Notes: a model not told the origin generated them from the sequence alone. Shown: positions 10,596 to 22,145, counted from the stretch's first letter. The stretch: 64,000 nt of DNA from Sepiola atlantica (GCA_963556195.1 OY744525.1:42601576-42665575); one strand, 5' to 3'. Translations and numbers: made by a program.

Positions 10596-11135
10596 AGCTA
10601 TGAAAATATATTTATGGCAATTAAGCTACACAGAGGCTCCCGCGTTTCATCCCTGGGAGGAGTCTTCAGGCTAAAATGCATGGAGTTATTTTTGCCGGGT
10701 GTTTTATATACACAGCTAGCTAGTTAACCAATTAGATTCTTTGTTGTTCTCTCAGCCAATCGTTGGGCTTCCCACGAACAAAGGTCTTGTTGGTGTTACT
10801 TCCTATATCCTGTTCTATTGTTCTGTTTTCTATAGATTGGCCGCTATCCTGTTTCCTTTGATGTGTCAATATAATGGGTGAATTTATTTTAACACTATTT
10901 TAGGTTTTCATTTTAGGCTAACGATAAATAAATAAATAAAATAAATCAATAAATAAATAAACAAATAAGTAAAAAAAAAAAAAAAACTAAACTAAACAAA
11001 AACTTAACAATTTAAAAATTAAAACCTAAAATAGAAATACAAGGAACCACGTGTTAAATTCACTCATTGTGTAGCTTAATTGCCATAAATATATTTTAAT
11101 CGCTAACTACCTAGCTCTACTTACGTATCGAGCAC
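10550..11135. repeat. (AT)n plus inverted pair of a hammerhead-bearing repeat
   Basis: The segment at 10594-10640 (AAGCTATGAAAATATATTTA, then GGCAATTAAGCTACACAG) recurs inverted at about 11073-11115 and directly at 34709-34755. At 11105-11215 the inverted copy continues into the CGAGCACTGTTG repeat also found at 34680 and 56965. Between the arms lie A-rich AAATAAAT-type sequence and no gene. Confidence 0.65.
10624..10672 (-). ncRNA. Hammerhead-like ribozyme motif
   Basis: Minus strand: core CUGAAGA (10669-10663), stem II UCC(U)/GGA with a C-U opposition at 10.1/11.1, GAAA, stem III ACGC/GUGU, cleavage site GUA, and a three-pair stem I (AGC/GCU). The downstream (AT)n tract is at 10551-10592. 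A closely related copy is at 34742-34790. Short stem I and the mismatch next to the core lower confidence. Confidence 0.55.
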
Positions 11136-11211
11136 TGTTGAAGTAAATACTGAAAATTGATACATGAAAAATGATATCGCCTTATAAAATTTCATGTGGA
11201 TACATGAAATA

Positions 11212-11214
<3 letters not shown>

Positions 11215-11281
<67 letters not shown>

Positions 11282-11514
11282 AATAGTCCATTATAAACAA
11301 TAGAAAATATCACCACAGGTATTAATACTATTTAAGCCATAGCTGGGGAGGAAAAAGAGAGAGGAAAAGAGGAAGATATAGCAAACAGAAAGACTAATTT
11401 GGGATTTTATCTTTTTATTTTTTTAAATTTAACTGGCTTTGCTAATTCACTTTTTCCTGATTCAAACAAAGCTGAGTTCAATGGGTGACCCAACGGGTCA
11501 TATTTTTCTAGTGT

Positions 11515-11546
<32 letters not shown>

Positions 11547-11770
11547 TCCATAGTTAGCTGCTTCGTCGTATCACGGCTTTTCAGTTTGGCTAGACGTCGT
11601 AAGTTTTTTCAAAACCCGACCACATAATTAAACTGTAATCAGCAGGCGAACATTTTACCTCCATGCTATTACGCTTGCCCTGAAAGTAAGTGAAATTATG
11701 AAGTTTATATATTTTTGCATTCGCATTATCGGCTACCATAAGTGCTCTATTCTTTTACGAAGAGCTATGT
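11215..11770 (-). repeat. (AT)n tracts and decayed tRNA-headed element
   Basis: An (AT)n tract at 11215-11278 is followed by ordinary AT-rich DNA, then (AT)n at 11516-11541. The minus-strand sequence from about 11690 to 11545 is a decayed relative of the 1380-1505 element, with an imperfect B box and core. The tail region 11700-11770 (AAGTGCTCTATTCTTTTACG) resembles the 3' flanks of related elements. Confidence 0.45.
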
Positions 11771-11774
11771 CTTA

Positions 11775-12365
11775 TGCTATATACATATATACATATATAA
11801 ATTATTTCTATATACATATAAAATATATATGCATATAGACATGCATATACATATCTATGTATATATAGATTTTTGTATATATATGAATATATATGTATAT
11901 TATATATACAAAATATATACATATGTGATTATCGATATTTTTATTAGTATTTTTCCAATCAGGTCTTTAAATGAAAAAAAAATTAAACACAAAGGAATGT
12001 TTTGAACCGTGGCAAAAAAAAAACTCAGCGAAAAGCAATCCTCCTCTTTTCGTAACCTTTTTGGTCCAGCAGATTGCGTTTTGGTGTGGGCGTCTGCTGT
12101 TACTAGGTGAGGGTGGGTGGGTCTGTTTTCATACACGTGCAAAAATAAAAAATAAAAAACATTGAAAAATGTTGCAAAAGTAGCGAAATCTTAACATTTT
12201 GTGGATAATGACAACAGTGGAATAAGATTGGGCAGATCTGAGTTTGGCAAGAAATTGGAAATTGCTGGATAACAACAAAAAAAGATTAAATTGATTTGCA
12301 ATGGGAAATTGAATTATACAAAATTGTGGGCATGGGGTAGAGGAGAGAAATTACTGAAGGAAAAG
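11775..12365. other. AT-rich intergenic DNA, nothing recognised
   Basis: TATA-rich low complexity to about 11935, then unremarkable sequence leading into the polypurine block. Confidence 0.4.
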
Positions 12366-13810
12366 AAATATCAAGGAAAAACGAGAAATAGAAAAAGGAA
12401 GAAGAGGAAGAAATAACAGAAAGAAAAAAGAACAAGAAGAAATAGCAAAAAGAAAAAGTAGAAAAAATAGCAAAAAAAGATAAAGGAAGAAGAAAAAGAA
12501 GAAATAGCAGAAAGAGAAGAAAAGGAAGTAGAAAAAGAAGAAAAAGAAGAAGAAAGAGAAGAAAAGAAGAAATAGTAAAAAGAAGATGAAAAGGAAGAAA
12601 TAGTAAAAAGGAGAAGAATAAAAGAAATAGTAAAAAGATGAAAAAGAAGAAAAAGAAGAAATAGCAGAAAGAGAAGAAAAAGAAGTAGAAAAAGAAAAAA
12701 GAAGAAGAAATAGTAAAAAGAAGAATAGTAAAAAGAAGAAAAAGAAGAAATAGCAGAAAGAGAAGAAAAAGAAGAAGAAAGAGAAGAAAAGAAGAAGAAA
12801 GAGAAGAAAAAGAAGTAGAAAGAGAAAAAAAAGAAGAAAAAGAAAAAAGAAGAAGAAATAAGAAAAAGGAGAAGAATAAAAGAAATAGTAAAATGAAGAT
12901 GAAAAAGAAGAAATAGCAATAATAAGAAGAAAAAATAGAATAAATAAAAAAGGGGCACAAAAAAGAAAATGATCAAATGAATATTTAAAAGTGAAATTGA
13001 ATTATGCAAAATAATGAGTAAGAATGGATGACGTAGAAGAAAGAAAGCCTAAGAAAAAGAAGAAGAAAAAGAAGGTCTAGAGGAAAACGGAGAGAGAGAG
13101 AGAAGATGACAACGGTAGAAGAGAAAGAAAAGGAAAAAAAGGGAAAAATTAAGATAAAGATAGAGATGAAGAAAAGGAAGAAGGTGAAGAAGAACAAGAA
13201 GAAGGTAGAGATGAAGAAGTTAGAAATGGTGAAGAAGAAGAAGGTATAGATGAAGAAGAAGAAAAAAAGAAATAGAAGAAGAAGAAGGAGAAGAAGAAGA
13301 AGAAAAAGAAGAAGAAGAAAAAGAAATAGTAGAAGAAGAAAAAGAAATAGTAGAAGAAGAAGAAAAAGAAAAAGAAGAAGAAAAAGAAGGTAGAGATGAA
13401 GAAAAAGAAGAAGGTATAGAAGAAGAAGAAGAAGAAGAAGAAGAAGAAGAAGAAGAAGAAGAAGAAGAAGAAGAAGGTGAAGATGATAAAGTAAATGAAG
13501 AAGGTAGAAATGAAAAAAGTTAATAAAGAAAGTTGAGATGAAGAAAAAGAAGGTAGAGATGAAGAAGAACAAAAGATAGATAAAAAAGAAGACGAAAATA
13601 AATATGAGAAAGAAAAAAAAAGGAGTAAAGAAGAAGATAACAACAAACAATAAAAAAATAATAGACAAAGAAGAAGAAAAAAGTGAGATGAGAGAAAAAA
13701 AATTCCCTTCCAAAAACACGAGAAAGATTAGGAAAAAGAGAAAAAGAGAAAAACAGTAAAAAAAAATTTAAAAATAAAAATAGAAAGCAAGAAGAAAAAA
13801 ACGAGAAACA
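12366..13810 (+). repeat. 1.4-kb polypurine (GAA-rich) block
   Basis: The plus strand is almost purely A and G over about 1.4 kb. It mixes AAATAGCAGAAAGAGAAG-type minisatellite units (12380-12930) with pure (GAA)n near 13420-13475. Mirror-symmetric purine tracts of this length can form intramolecular triplexes. Long Phe/Leu/Ser frames on the minus strand are low-complexity translations and are not genes. Confidence 0.9.
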
Positions 13811-13924
13811 TGTTTAACCGAAATGCCGCAATTTACAGTAAAAAAACAATTTGTCGTTTGTTTTCTTCTTTTTTTTGTTTCTCATCCTGGTGATACGTTT
13901 TAGCTATGTCTTAGCATCGCCATG

Positions 13925-14905
13925 AGCGGTTCTGTCCGTCGGTCAGTTTGTCACGCTTCAGTTTTAAATAGAATTTTCGTTATCTGTCTGTGATACTTAA
14001 GTTTGAAATGGCATTTTCATCACTGAATGCACAGATGGAATGAATGCATCGTTCAGTACGTCGCGTGCATATTTGGAATAGCATTTTCTTAGGTCTGTCA
14101 CGTGTGAGTTTGGAATAGCATATTCGTCGGTCTGTCACGTGTAAGTTTGGAATAGCATATTCGTCGGTCTGTCACGTGTAAGTTTGGAATAACATTTTCG
14201 TCGGTCTGTCACGTGTAAGTTTGGAATAACATTTTCGCCAGTCTGTTAGATGTAAGTTCGGAATAGACTTTACGTTGGTCTGTCACGTGTGAGTTTGGAA
14301 TAGCATATTCGTCGGTCTGTCACGTGTGAGTTTGGAATAGCATATTCGTCGGTCTGTCACGTGTGAGTTTGGAATAGCATATTCGTCGGTCTGTCACGTG
14401 TAAGTTTGGAATAGCATATTCGTCGGTCTGTCACGTGTAAGTTTGGAATAGCATATTCGTCGGTCTGTCACGTGTAAGTTTGGAATAACATTTTCGCCAG
14501 TCTGTTAGATGTAAGTTCGGAATAGACTTTACGTTGGTCTGTCACGTGTGAGTTTGGAATACCATTTTCGTCGGTCTGTCATGTCTGTTTTGAATATCAG
14601 ATTGAATGAGTGCATTTAAAATGAAATGGATCCAAGCATCTCTGTCAGAGGTTCTTTCAGTTGGTTGGTCTGTCAGGTTTAAGTTGGAAATTTTATTCAT
14701 GCTTGAAATATTTTTTTTTATTGGTTTGTCACGCTCAAGTTTTGAATATCATTTTCGTCAGTCTGTCAGACTTAACCTTAAAAAAAATGTTCGTTGTTTT
14801 GTCACGCTTATGTTTGAAATAGCATTTTCTTTGGTCTACCATGCTAAAGTTTTAAATAGCATCTATGCCGGTCTGTCACGCTTACGTTTGGAATTGCCTT
14901 TTCTT
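13925..14905. repeat. 37-bp tandem array with CACGTG in each unit
   Basis: The unit GTCTGTCACGTGTGAGTTTG followed by GAATAGCATATTCGTCG (37 bp) is repeated about 13 times at 14095-14575, with degenerate units on both sides out to roughly 13925 and 14905. Eleven or so units keep the palindrome CACGTG. A variant pair (GTCTGTTAGATGTAAGTTCG) recurs 259 bp apart (7 x 37), showing a higher-order unit. Reading frames here are incidental. Confidence 0.9.
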
Positions 14906-15497
14906 TAATAAAAACGCATATTGCATGGGCGTATCATAATAATGTTCTTCTCGTCATTCTGATCTTTTTTCTTAGGGGAGGGGGGGGGCTTTTATTCTTT
15001 TCGATTTTTACTTTTTCATTCTTTTTCTTTCCTTCCACCCCCTCCAGTCGTTTGAAGTCTCAAATTGAATTTAACTTTCATACAGTTTAAAAGTTTTTTT
15101 GTTTTTTCTTTTACAACAATTGGATTTACCTTTTAGAAATACACACAAACCCAAAACAAAAACAAAAATAATGGAAGAAACAAAAAAGTATAACCCTCCC
15201 CCCTCCCCCCCCCAATCTCAACTCCACTTTGCACCAATTGTACGCAATGAATTTAGAAAGGACAAGAGACAAGTTATTTTGATAATAAAGTCACACACCT
15301 CGAAACCATGCAATACTTCCATCTTGTTTATATCCCCCCTCCCTCTCTCTCTCTTTTTCTCTTAAAAACACTCTCTTTCTTTCTCTCTCTCTCTCTCACA
15401 CACACACACACGCACTCTCTTTCTCTCTTAAACACACTTTCTCTCTTTCTCTCTTAAACGCACTCTCTCTCCCCCTCTCTCTCACACACACACACTC

Positions 15498-15528
<31 letters not shown>

Positions 15529-15862
15529 AAATTCTTCTGATTTATCTTCCTAAGTAAAAATTGAAAGCTCTCAACATTTGATGGCCGACTAAATAAAAAG
15601 GTAACAATTTTAATGCAATCATCTTCTGTCATCCGAAGGCGACGTGTTACGTACGTGTGAATAAATGTAAATAAAATGCTTTTTTAACGTATAACATTAC
15701 AAGATTAACCTGCATCGGGTGAAAAAACAAAAAACAAAGACAATCATTGACATGAACGATGTTTGCCTGTATAAGGACGAAGAGCATTCCACCAGAAACA
15801 AAGAGGAATTTCGTTCAAACTTTCGGATCTCGATAAATAAAAGAATGCAAATATGAAGAGTA
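14906..15862. repeat. Poly-G and CT/CA low-complexity stretch
   Basis: A G-run near 14980, C-rich runs near 15200, and (CT)n/(CA)n microsatellites at about 15340-15530. The rest is unique AT-rich DNA. No gene recognised. Confidence 0.7.
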
Positions 15863-16232
15863 ATTTACTCCTCTCCAGGAGTTAGGCACAAGGCCAGTTT
15901 TTATCCTACTCCCACAAGTAAGATGTGACCCAAGCTCGGGTCGGAAAGTGGGGGTTGAAAAGCCAGCGCCCGAGAGGTGAGCACTCTGACCATTAAAAAT
16001 TGCCTGGGCAGCCCCGTCGGCATTCCCCGGTAGGGGCGCCTCAAGCAGTAAGCAATTAACTTACTCCTCCCCAAAGAGGGGAGGCAAAGCCTGGGAGGGT
16101 GGACCTCCTAGAACTGCACAGGACAATCCCATAGACAGGCGTAAATCAAGCCCCGAAGGCCAAGACAATACCAGTCTATAGGGTGCAGTATCCATCGGAA
16201 CAGATACTACACTTTGATCTCGACCAAAAGGA
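15863..16232 (-). mobile_element. U2 snRNA-headed SINE, copy 2
   Basis: Same layout as 8425-8792: U2-like 5' end on the right (near 16232, slightly altered to TTTTGGTCGAGATCAAAGTG), a shared GC-rich body, and a hairpin CTCCTGGAGAGGAG with a TAAATT tail on the left. It retains the segment CAAGCAGTAAGCAATTAACT missing from copy 1. Full length about 370 bp. Confidence 0.8.
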
Positions 16233-17175
16233 ACGGGAATGCAAATATGAAAAATCGCGCTCATTCTTGTAACATGTTTTAATATTACGAACTAGCTGTA
16301 CATACTCGGAGTAAACCAAAAATGACTGACTTGTTTACGAAGAAATGGAAAGTAATGTTTAAAATTAAAACATGTTTTTAGACATTTATTTTTGCAGAAG
16401 TCAAGGGGAACAACTCATGAGGTGATTAACTCTCTTTAATGTATAAAAATATTCAGTTAATTAAGGAAAAACTATCCACTCTAAAAGTTTTCTTTTTCGG
16501 AATAAGTATTTTCAGAAAGAAACTGATGCGAAATAAATAAAAAAACGCTTGTGCCAATAACATAGTGGAAGGAAGAAACGAAAAAATAAGCTATTTCGAA
16601 TCAAGTATCTAAATGTCAGATGGATTACTCTTTGGGTTTGACTTCGAAAATGTTGATTTGTTTCATTAGAGATATCTCTCTGGTCTCACCGCCATCTTTT
16701 TATGCGCTTGCCTTTAAATGTCGACTTGGTGAAAACATTCTTTCTAACTTAAAAGTAAATATTCATTAAATAGTAATATTTAAGCAAGGTATTTTAGAAA
16801 ACGTTCTTTTTTGTTTATGAACAAACTTTTGTTGTGTTGATCTGACATTTATTTGTTTTATCTAAGTTGTGACCTCTGAATCCAAAATTAACCCTGTTTT
16901 TTTCTTTATCTGTAGTAAATAACGTTGTTCATTTTTCACAGTTTTCACCATTACGGTATTTTTTTAATGTTTTGAAGTAGTTTGCAGTCCGACTTATTCC
17001 AGTGCCAGAAGACAGCGCAATATTATAAAAGTGCCCATGGATGGGTATTTAAAAAAAAAAATGTATGTAAATCTCCTGTAGCCGTAATAATGTGACAATG
17101 ACGGCCCAAACTTCAGAAGGAGCTCATCTTCATCCAACACCGTAATAACATCTGGCAAATTTATTAAACCCACCC

Positions 17176-17206
<31 letters not shown>

Positions 17207-18110
17207 CCAGTTGCTTCAAACGTTCTGTCATCTGCGTTTACTCTGCTTTTTAACATCAGTTGTTATCCACACATTCAAATTAGTTGCATGGAAATAAGTT
17301 CCAACTATAAAACTCACAATCCTGGGAACGAGTTTTTTTTGTTCTCTAGTAAACGGCCACCCGACACGCAAAACATCTGACATGCTTTGAAGCCTTTAAG
17401 TTTTGGTCTCTTTTGTTACATTAACTGTTTTAGCGACATGATACCATCGTTTTGTCTAAGAAAAAAAACGTAAAAATATTGCATCCAACAAACATGTACT
17501 GATTTTAAAGAATGTTTAAAAATTTACATATAATAGTAAAATGAAACATTGCTTGACTAATGTTTGTTTTCAAATTTATTTTGTACATAGAAAGGGTATT
17601 TTTGCTCTAAGTCAAATGGTGTGCAAGTGATTAAAGTAAATATTTACACTCATAGATTTTCTGTAAGTGTTAAATTTGTGGACAGTTTCGTGCTTTATAT
17701 TCCAACAATCGTTAGTCATCATATCTACAAGCTGTGTGGAATGGAACTCCCTATTATTCAGTGCTTGTAATTTATTACTGAAATATAATTCTTACAAATT
17801 GAATATAAGAAAGTGTATAGCATGAGGTTTTATTTAGAATTCAATATGGGTGTCAGCATTCGACACCAACTTCACAAGCCGTTTTTTTTTTCAAAAATAT
17901 TATTATTTTGGTTCTAAACAAATGGAAGTAACTCTATATTGACAACTACAGAGTTGCGTCATTTTTATTTCTTTTTGAAGATGACGTCTACATGAAAATA
18001 ATTCCGACCCGGTCAAAGTATTTTCTAAAAGGAATTAAATCGAATTAAATGTTATTCTTCTTAACAATATTATGAAACGAGCCACAAGAAAAACTGACAG
18101 ACCAGAATCA
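16233..18110. other. AT-rich intergenic DNA with one transposon relic
   Basis: Mostly unique sequence. A (CT)n tract lies at 17175-17210. At 17735-17885 a decayed copy of the mariner-type end described at 25047-25235 is recognisable (AACTCCCTATTATTCAGTGC and AATTCAATATGGGTGTCAGC). No gene seen. Confidence 0.5.
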
Positions 18111-18111
18111 A

Positions 18112-18545
18112 ATATTGATTGTTAAAATTAATTCCCGAACAGTTTTGCACCACTTTTATGTCTCCTTACGAAGATTGAAATCAAACTATAATCCAAATCT
18201 GATATATGTGAATTTTCAAATAGGAGCTGGTGTCCACATTATGCCCCTAAAACTCTTTAAAATACTTTAAAGAAACTGAAATTTGGGGAATATTTATTAA
18301 TTGATGTCTAATACTATTGATAAAATTTTACAAAAATTAAAGGTATCTGAATGTTCACGAAGGGCTTCTGCCCTCCTTTTTACCTCCTTTGCATGAAACT
18401 AAACTAAATATAGTCCACATTTGGACCCCTTATGCCAAGCAGTTGCGTTTCAAAATTAAAAATTATCGGCTAATTAGTTTAGGAGTTAATCTTTTACATA
18501 TAAATATATAAACATATAGACATACCTAACTTATAAAATAGAGAC
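18112..18545 (-). mobile_element. Helitron-like family B, fragment
   Basis: Related throughout to the plus-strand copy ending at 37765 and to the minus-strand copy at 29742-30385. Shared segments include TTTTGCACCACTTTTATGTC, CATGAAACTAAACTAAATAT and the ATATATAAACATATAGACAT end near 18520. The 3' terminus is decayed here. No coding capacity. Confidence 0.6.
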
Positions 18546-19350
18546 ATGTAGTGTAGTTTATGCTGTGAAATAATCGTTAAAATACGTTTGTTACAGGACC
18601 GGCGACACAGTAATAAAAGTGGGGGGGGGCTCTCCTAAAAAGTGGGGGGCCCGGTTAAACACATGCATATATAACTTCATTATCGATGACCGTAAAGTGG
18701 GGGGGGACAAGTCAACAAGTGGGGGGGGGGGACTGTAGCCCCTCCTGCTCCCCCCCGGTGCCGTCGTCCATGTGTTAAACATAAACAAATATGCACTCGA
18801 TGAAATATTAAGTTTGAAAATAAAACTAAAATATTATTTTAGCAACATCAGATAAATAATTAATTATGAGTGTACATCCTCCAGCAAAAATGAGGGAAAA
18901 AATTACGCTTTGGCAGTGTTCGCGCTAATATTCATATAAAATAACGTCTCAATCAGTGAAGATAAAAAGAAATTAAAAAATTCATTGCAGACGACCGGGG
19001 TTGTCTGATACATATTTGCTTTCTCCCTTCCCCTAAACACTTGAAATAAATAGTTGAATATTTATTTTAAACATATATAGTTGTTTATCTGAAAGCTGAA
19101 AAATATAGAGTAATGCAGAAATTCTTTTATTTAATGTCGTAAGCTGATTCAGCTATTTAGGTCATTATCAAAAAATATCTTAATTTAAAAAATCTTATAT
19201 TATAAACATATATATTATCCATTTAAGCTATTTGTTTCTTAAATTTACCTATAAATAATAAATTTACCTGTTTAAATATACGACAAGGTGAACTCTTCTT
19301 TGAGATTTTAAAGAGATTTATTTGTCCATCAAGTCGGCATGGGGGGGGGC
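18546..19350. other. Intergenic DNA with G-rich runs
   Basis: Four poly-G runs (GTGGGGGG-type) lie at 18618-18735, with C-runs to 18757, and have some quadruplex potential. Beyond 18790 the sequence is plain AT-rich DNA downstream of the protocadherin exon. Confidence 0.5.
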
Positions 19351-19353
19351 GTT

Positions 19354-21783
19354 TTATTTACCTACCTGGTATATTACATCTTGTCCTTTCTGATTTTTGT
19401 TCCCCGCACCTGAAGTTTTCCGTCGTGCCTCTGTTTTATCTGCTGGATAGAGACTTTTTGTCGATCTGTTATTGCTCTCGGAATTTGGAAGTGTGTCCGT
19501 GTCTTTTCTGGCCAGTGCCATGTCTGACCAGGACGTCTCGTGCGATGAGAACATAAGGTTTCGTTGCTCGCTGAGCTGACTGCTAGACGTGGTCACTCGT
19601 CCACGCCGCGTTCTGCAGCCTCGATCTTTACAGCGAATAATGCACATGGATACTGCCGCTGTTAGCGGCACGGATATTATGACCGCCACCAGCACAATCG
19701 CAATTAGTAGATAAAGATGGATTTGGTCTTCGATTTGTTTGTGAACAGCGTTCAGCATTTCGAATGATTTATTGCTGACAGTAAGCACCAAAGACAAGTT
19801 GGTCGTTGCCGATAGGACAGGGTTTCCGCTATCTTTGACTATGAACTGCAAATCATATATGCCTGCATCTTGCCGTGTCACAACGTGAGTGAACGACAAC
19901 AAGCCCGAATAATGGTTGACGGCAAAAAGTTGCTTGTCGTTTCCTGCATTTATTTCGTATTTCAAAAATGCGTTCTCTCGGCTGTCGCTGTCGGTCGCTT
20001 TGAGAACCGTGATATTGCTTGTACGATACGGGTAATAAACAACATCAAGAGTATAAGGGTTAACACTTGGAAATGTGAAATAAGGTGCATTGTCGTTCTC
20101 ATCTCTGACCTCTACGATGACATTGACCGTGTTGTTCAACGGTGGCAGACCGTTGTCTTTGACTAAGACTTTAAATTCATAGACGTCCTGAAATTCGTGG
20201 TCCAGTGACATCACAGTAAATATCGATCCGTTTGCGGCAATCTGGAAGGGCAAGAAATCTTTATTATTTGTAACTAAAGAAAAGGTAAGTTTTCCGCCTG
20301 CACCAAGATCCGGATCTGTTGCATTGATAACTCCCACTGGGCATTTCGCATCTTGGTTTTCGTTGACAGAAAACTTAAAGGTATCGCGCGAAAACCGCGG
20401 CTTCATGTCATTGACGTCAAGCACTTGTATAGAAAAGGTGTTAGCGCTATGAAGGACCGGTATGCCTCTGTCTTGGCAGCTGATGGTGATTTTATAATGA
20501 TCTAATTTTTCTCGGTCCAGTGGATTCTTTATAGTTATTTTATACTTTTTTAATCCGATGCTTTGAAGCAAGAATTTGTCATGATGAAGTTCACATATGA
20601 CCTCTCCGTTTTGTCCCGCATCGTTGTCGGTGACCTTTACGTAGGCAATAAAACTGCCAACTGCAATGTCTTCAGAAATGGTGGCCGTGTTTCGTATAGC
20701 AGGTGATGCGGAGACAAAGTTTACATCGATAGTGGGCGGATTGTTCTGCTGGTTAACGATACTAACAAGAACTTTGGCTGTTGAACTTAAAGGTTGTTCT
20801 CCTCCATCCGTCGCTACGACATATAACTCGTATTTAAAATCGTGTCCACTCGAGATTTTACTGCTTAAAAAAATTTCACCGCTCTGTTCGTTGAGTTCAA
20901 AGAGTGACTGAGCCAGACTAGATGTCTGGGAACTAAAATGGTACAGAATATCTCCATTTTTGCCTGAATCTAAATCCTTTGCGGATAAAACCACGACCGG
21001 TGTCGCAACATCGTGTTCATATTTTATCGAGACGTTGTATATACTACGTGAGAATACTGGTGAGTTATCATTGACGTCTGCAACTATAATCCGAACGTGC
21101 AAAACGCTTTCTCTTGGCGGAGTTCCACCATCTTTGGCAATCACTTGAACTATGTACGAGTCTTGGACTTCCCGATTTAGCCGTTCCTCTAAGACAATGC
21201 TTAGTTTCGATATCCCGTCAACGCTTTTTAAAACGGATAATGTAAAGGGCTCGTCTTCACTTTTTTGTAACTGATAAGTAATCTGCGAATTTAAGGGGCT
21301 AATATCACGATCAATGGCATTCGGGATGGATCTTTTCGCACCTTTCAAAGATTCCTCGGAGAATTCAATCTGAACTTTTTCCGCTGGAAATTCGGGCATG
21401 TTGTCATTAATGTCTTTTATTATTACTTTTACTTCTAAAATTTTTACAAAAGACTCCCGTCGTCGCACGGCGATGTCAACCATTTTGAAGCATTCTTTGT
21501 AACGTATGCACAAGACCTCGGCATCTAGAATCTGGGCGGTGTACAGTTTTCCTGAGTTTTTACCTACGCGAAAGAGTAGCGCGTTGCCGGTCAAGCCGTG
21601 TTCCATCTGGCTAAAATGAAGAAGTTTCTGGTCACTTGGCAGAACGCCGTCCAGCAGGTGTGAATCGAGAGCAATATTTCCAATGTAAGTACTCGGACTT
21701 TTCCCTTCTTCGATCGAATAAGTCAGGTCGACTGCTCGGGACGATCGGAAGGAAAATAAAAGCAGCCATAGTGGCACTAGCAT
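19354..21783 (-). CDS. Protocadherin (single-exon ectodomain, coleoid type)
   Basis: A homophilic cell-adhesion receptor, expected mainly at neuronal membranes. The 809-codon frame starts with a signal peptide (residues 1-17), then six cadherin repeats. Ca2+-binding linkers are visible as DINDN (123), DVNDN (236), a degenerate NQQNN (344), DVNDM (456) and DENDN (561), with DRD, LDRE-type and DxD motifs between them. A single membrane segment spans about 688-718, followed by a basic stretch and a roughly 90-residue Ser/Thr/Arg/Lys-rich tail. No intron interrupts the 2.4 kb, as usual in coleoid protocadherins. The stop at 19354-19356 may not be the true end: CAG|GTAGGT at 19366/19365, four codons before it, is an excellent splice donor, so the tail could continue in downstream exons outside or in the left part of the window. 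The start ATG has an in-frame signal peptide and lies 86 nt inside a likely acceptor. Confidence 0.93.
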   Translation of the reverse strand: MLVPLWLLLFSFRSSRAVDLTYSIEEGKSPSTYIGNIALDSHLLDGVLPSDQKLLHFSQMEHGLTGNALLFRVGKNSGKLYTAQILDAEVLCIRYKECFKMVDIAVRRRESFVKILEVKVIIKDINDNMPEFPAEKVQIEFSEESLKGAKRSIPNAIDRDISPLNSQITYQLQKSEDEPFTLSVLKSVDGISKLSIVLEERLNREVQDSYIVQVIAKDGGTPPRESVLHVRIIVADVNDNSPVFSRSIYNVSIKYEHDVATPVVVLSAKDLDSGKNGDILYHFSSQTSSLAQSLFELNEQSGEIFLSSKISSGHDFKYELYVVATDGGEQPLSSTAKVLVSIVNQQNNPPTIDVNFVSASPAIRNTATISEDIAVGSFIAYVKVTDNDAGQNGEVICELHHDKFLLQSIGLKKYKITIKNPLDREKLDHYKITISCQDRGIPVLHSANTFSIQVLDVNDMKPRFSRDTFKFSVNENQDAKCPVGVINATDPDLGAGGKLTFSLVTNNKDFLPFQIAANGSIFTVMSLDHEFQDVYEFKVLVKDNGLPPLNNTVNVIVEVRDENDNAPYFTFPSVNPYTLDVVYYPYRTSNITVLKATDSDSRENAFLKYEINAGNDKQLFAVNHYSGLLSFTHVVTRQDAGIYDLQFIVKDSGNPVLSATTNLSLVLTVSNKSFEMLNAVHKQIEDQIHLYLLIAIVLVAVIISVPLTAAVSMCIIRCKDRGCRTRRGRVTTSSSQLSEQRNLMFSSHETSWSDMALARKDTDTLPNSESNNRSTKSLYPADKTEARRKTSGAGNKNQKGQDVIYQVGK
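19360..19370 (-). promoter_or_regulatory. Candidate splice donor at the end of the protocadherin exon
   Basis: Minus-strand CAG|GTAGGT with the exon end at 19366. The match to the donor consensus is better than expected by chance at this exact place, immediately before the in-frame stop. Confidence 0.5.
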
Positions 21784-21869
21784 ATTTTTCTGATGGAATT
21801 GTCACTCTTGGAGTTGGAGAGTTTTAAAAAATATGCTGGCTCTTTCCAGGATAAAATTAAGTGGCGTAC
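21784..21869 (-). other. Probable 5'UTR part of the protocadherin exon (3' splice site at 21870)
   Basis: On the minus strand a pyrimidine-rich TCTGTTTTATTTTTCAG ends at 21870 and is followed by GTACGCC, a good 3' splice-site context. The 86 nt from there to the ATG would be 5'UTR spliced to an upstream exon farther right. The alternative is an unspliced transcript starting nearby. Confidence 0.5.
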
Positions 21870-21924
21870 CTGAAAAATAAAACAGATAATTACAATAGGT
21901 AGGTGATAAATTTAAAAAAGAATT

Positions 21925-22145
21925 AATTGTATTAATTTTTTAAAAATTTATGTCTCCATGGTTATTTTGCAACAACAACAAAAAAAAACAATATGCAAAA
22001 GAAAAAGAAAATAACATTAATAAAAAAAAAACTATTTTTTTAATTTATGTCTCCATGGTTATTTTGCAACAACAACAAAAAAAAAACAATATGCAAAAGA
22101 AAAAGAAAATAACATTAATAAAAAAAAAAACTATTTTTTTAATAA
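21925..22145 (+). repeat. Two tandem units of about 98 bp
   Basis: TTATGTCTCCATGGTTATTT plus an A-rich remainder occurs twice back to back (about 21948 and 22045) with few differences: a recent tandem duplication. Confidence 0.85.

Noticed and set aside
12286..13719. Long Phe/Leu/Ser open frames on the minus strand
   Set aside because: Polypyrimidine strand of the GAA-rich block has few stops; no non-repetitive domain.
19870..21148. Plus-strand open frames inside the protocadherin
   Set aside because: Antisense shadows of the minus-strand coding exon.
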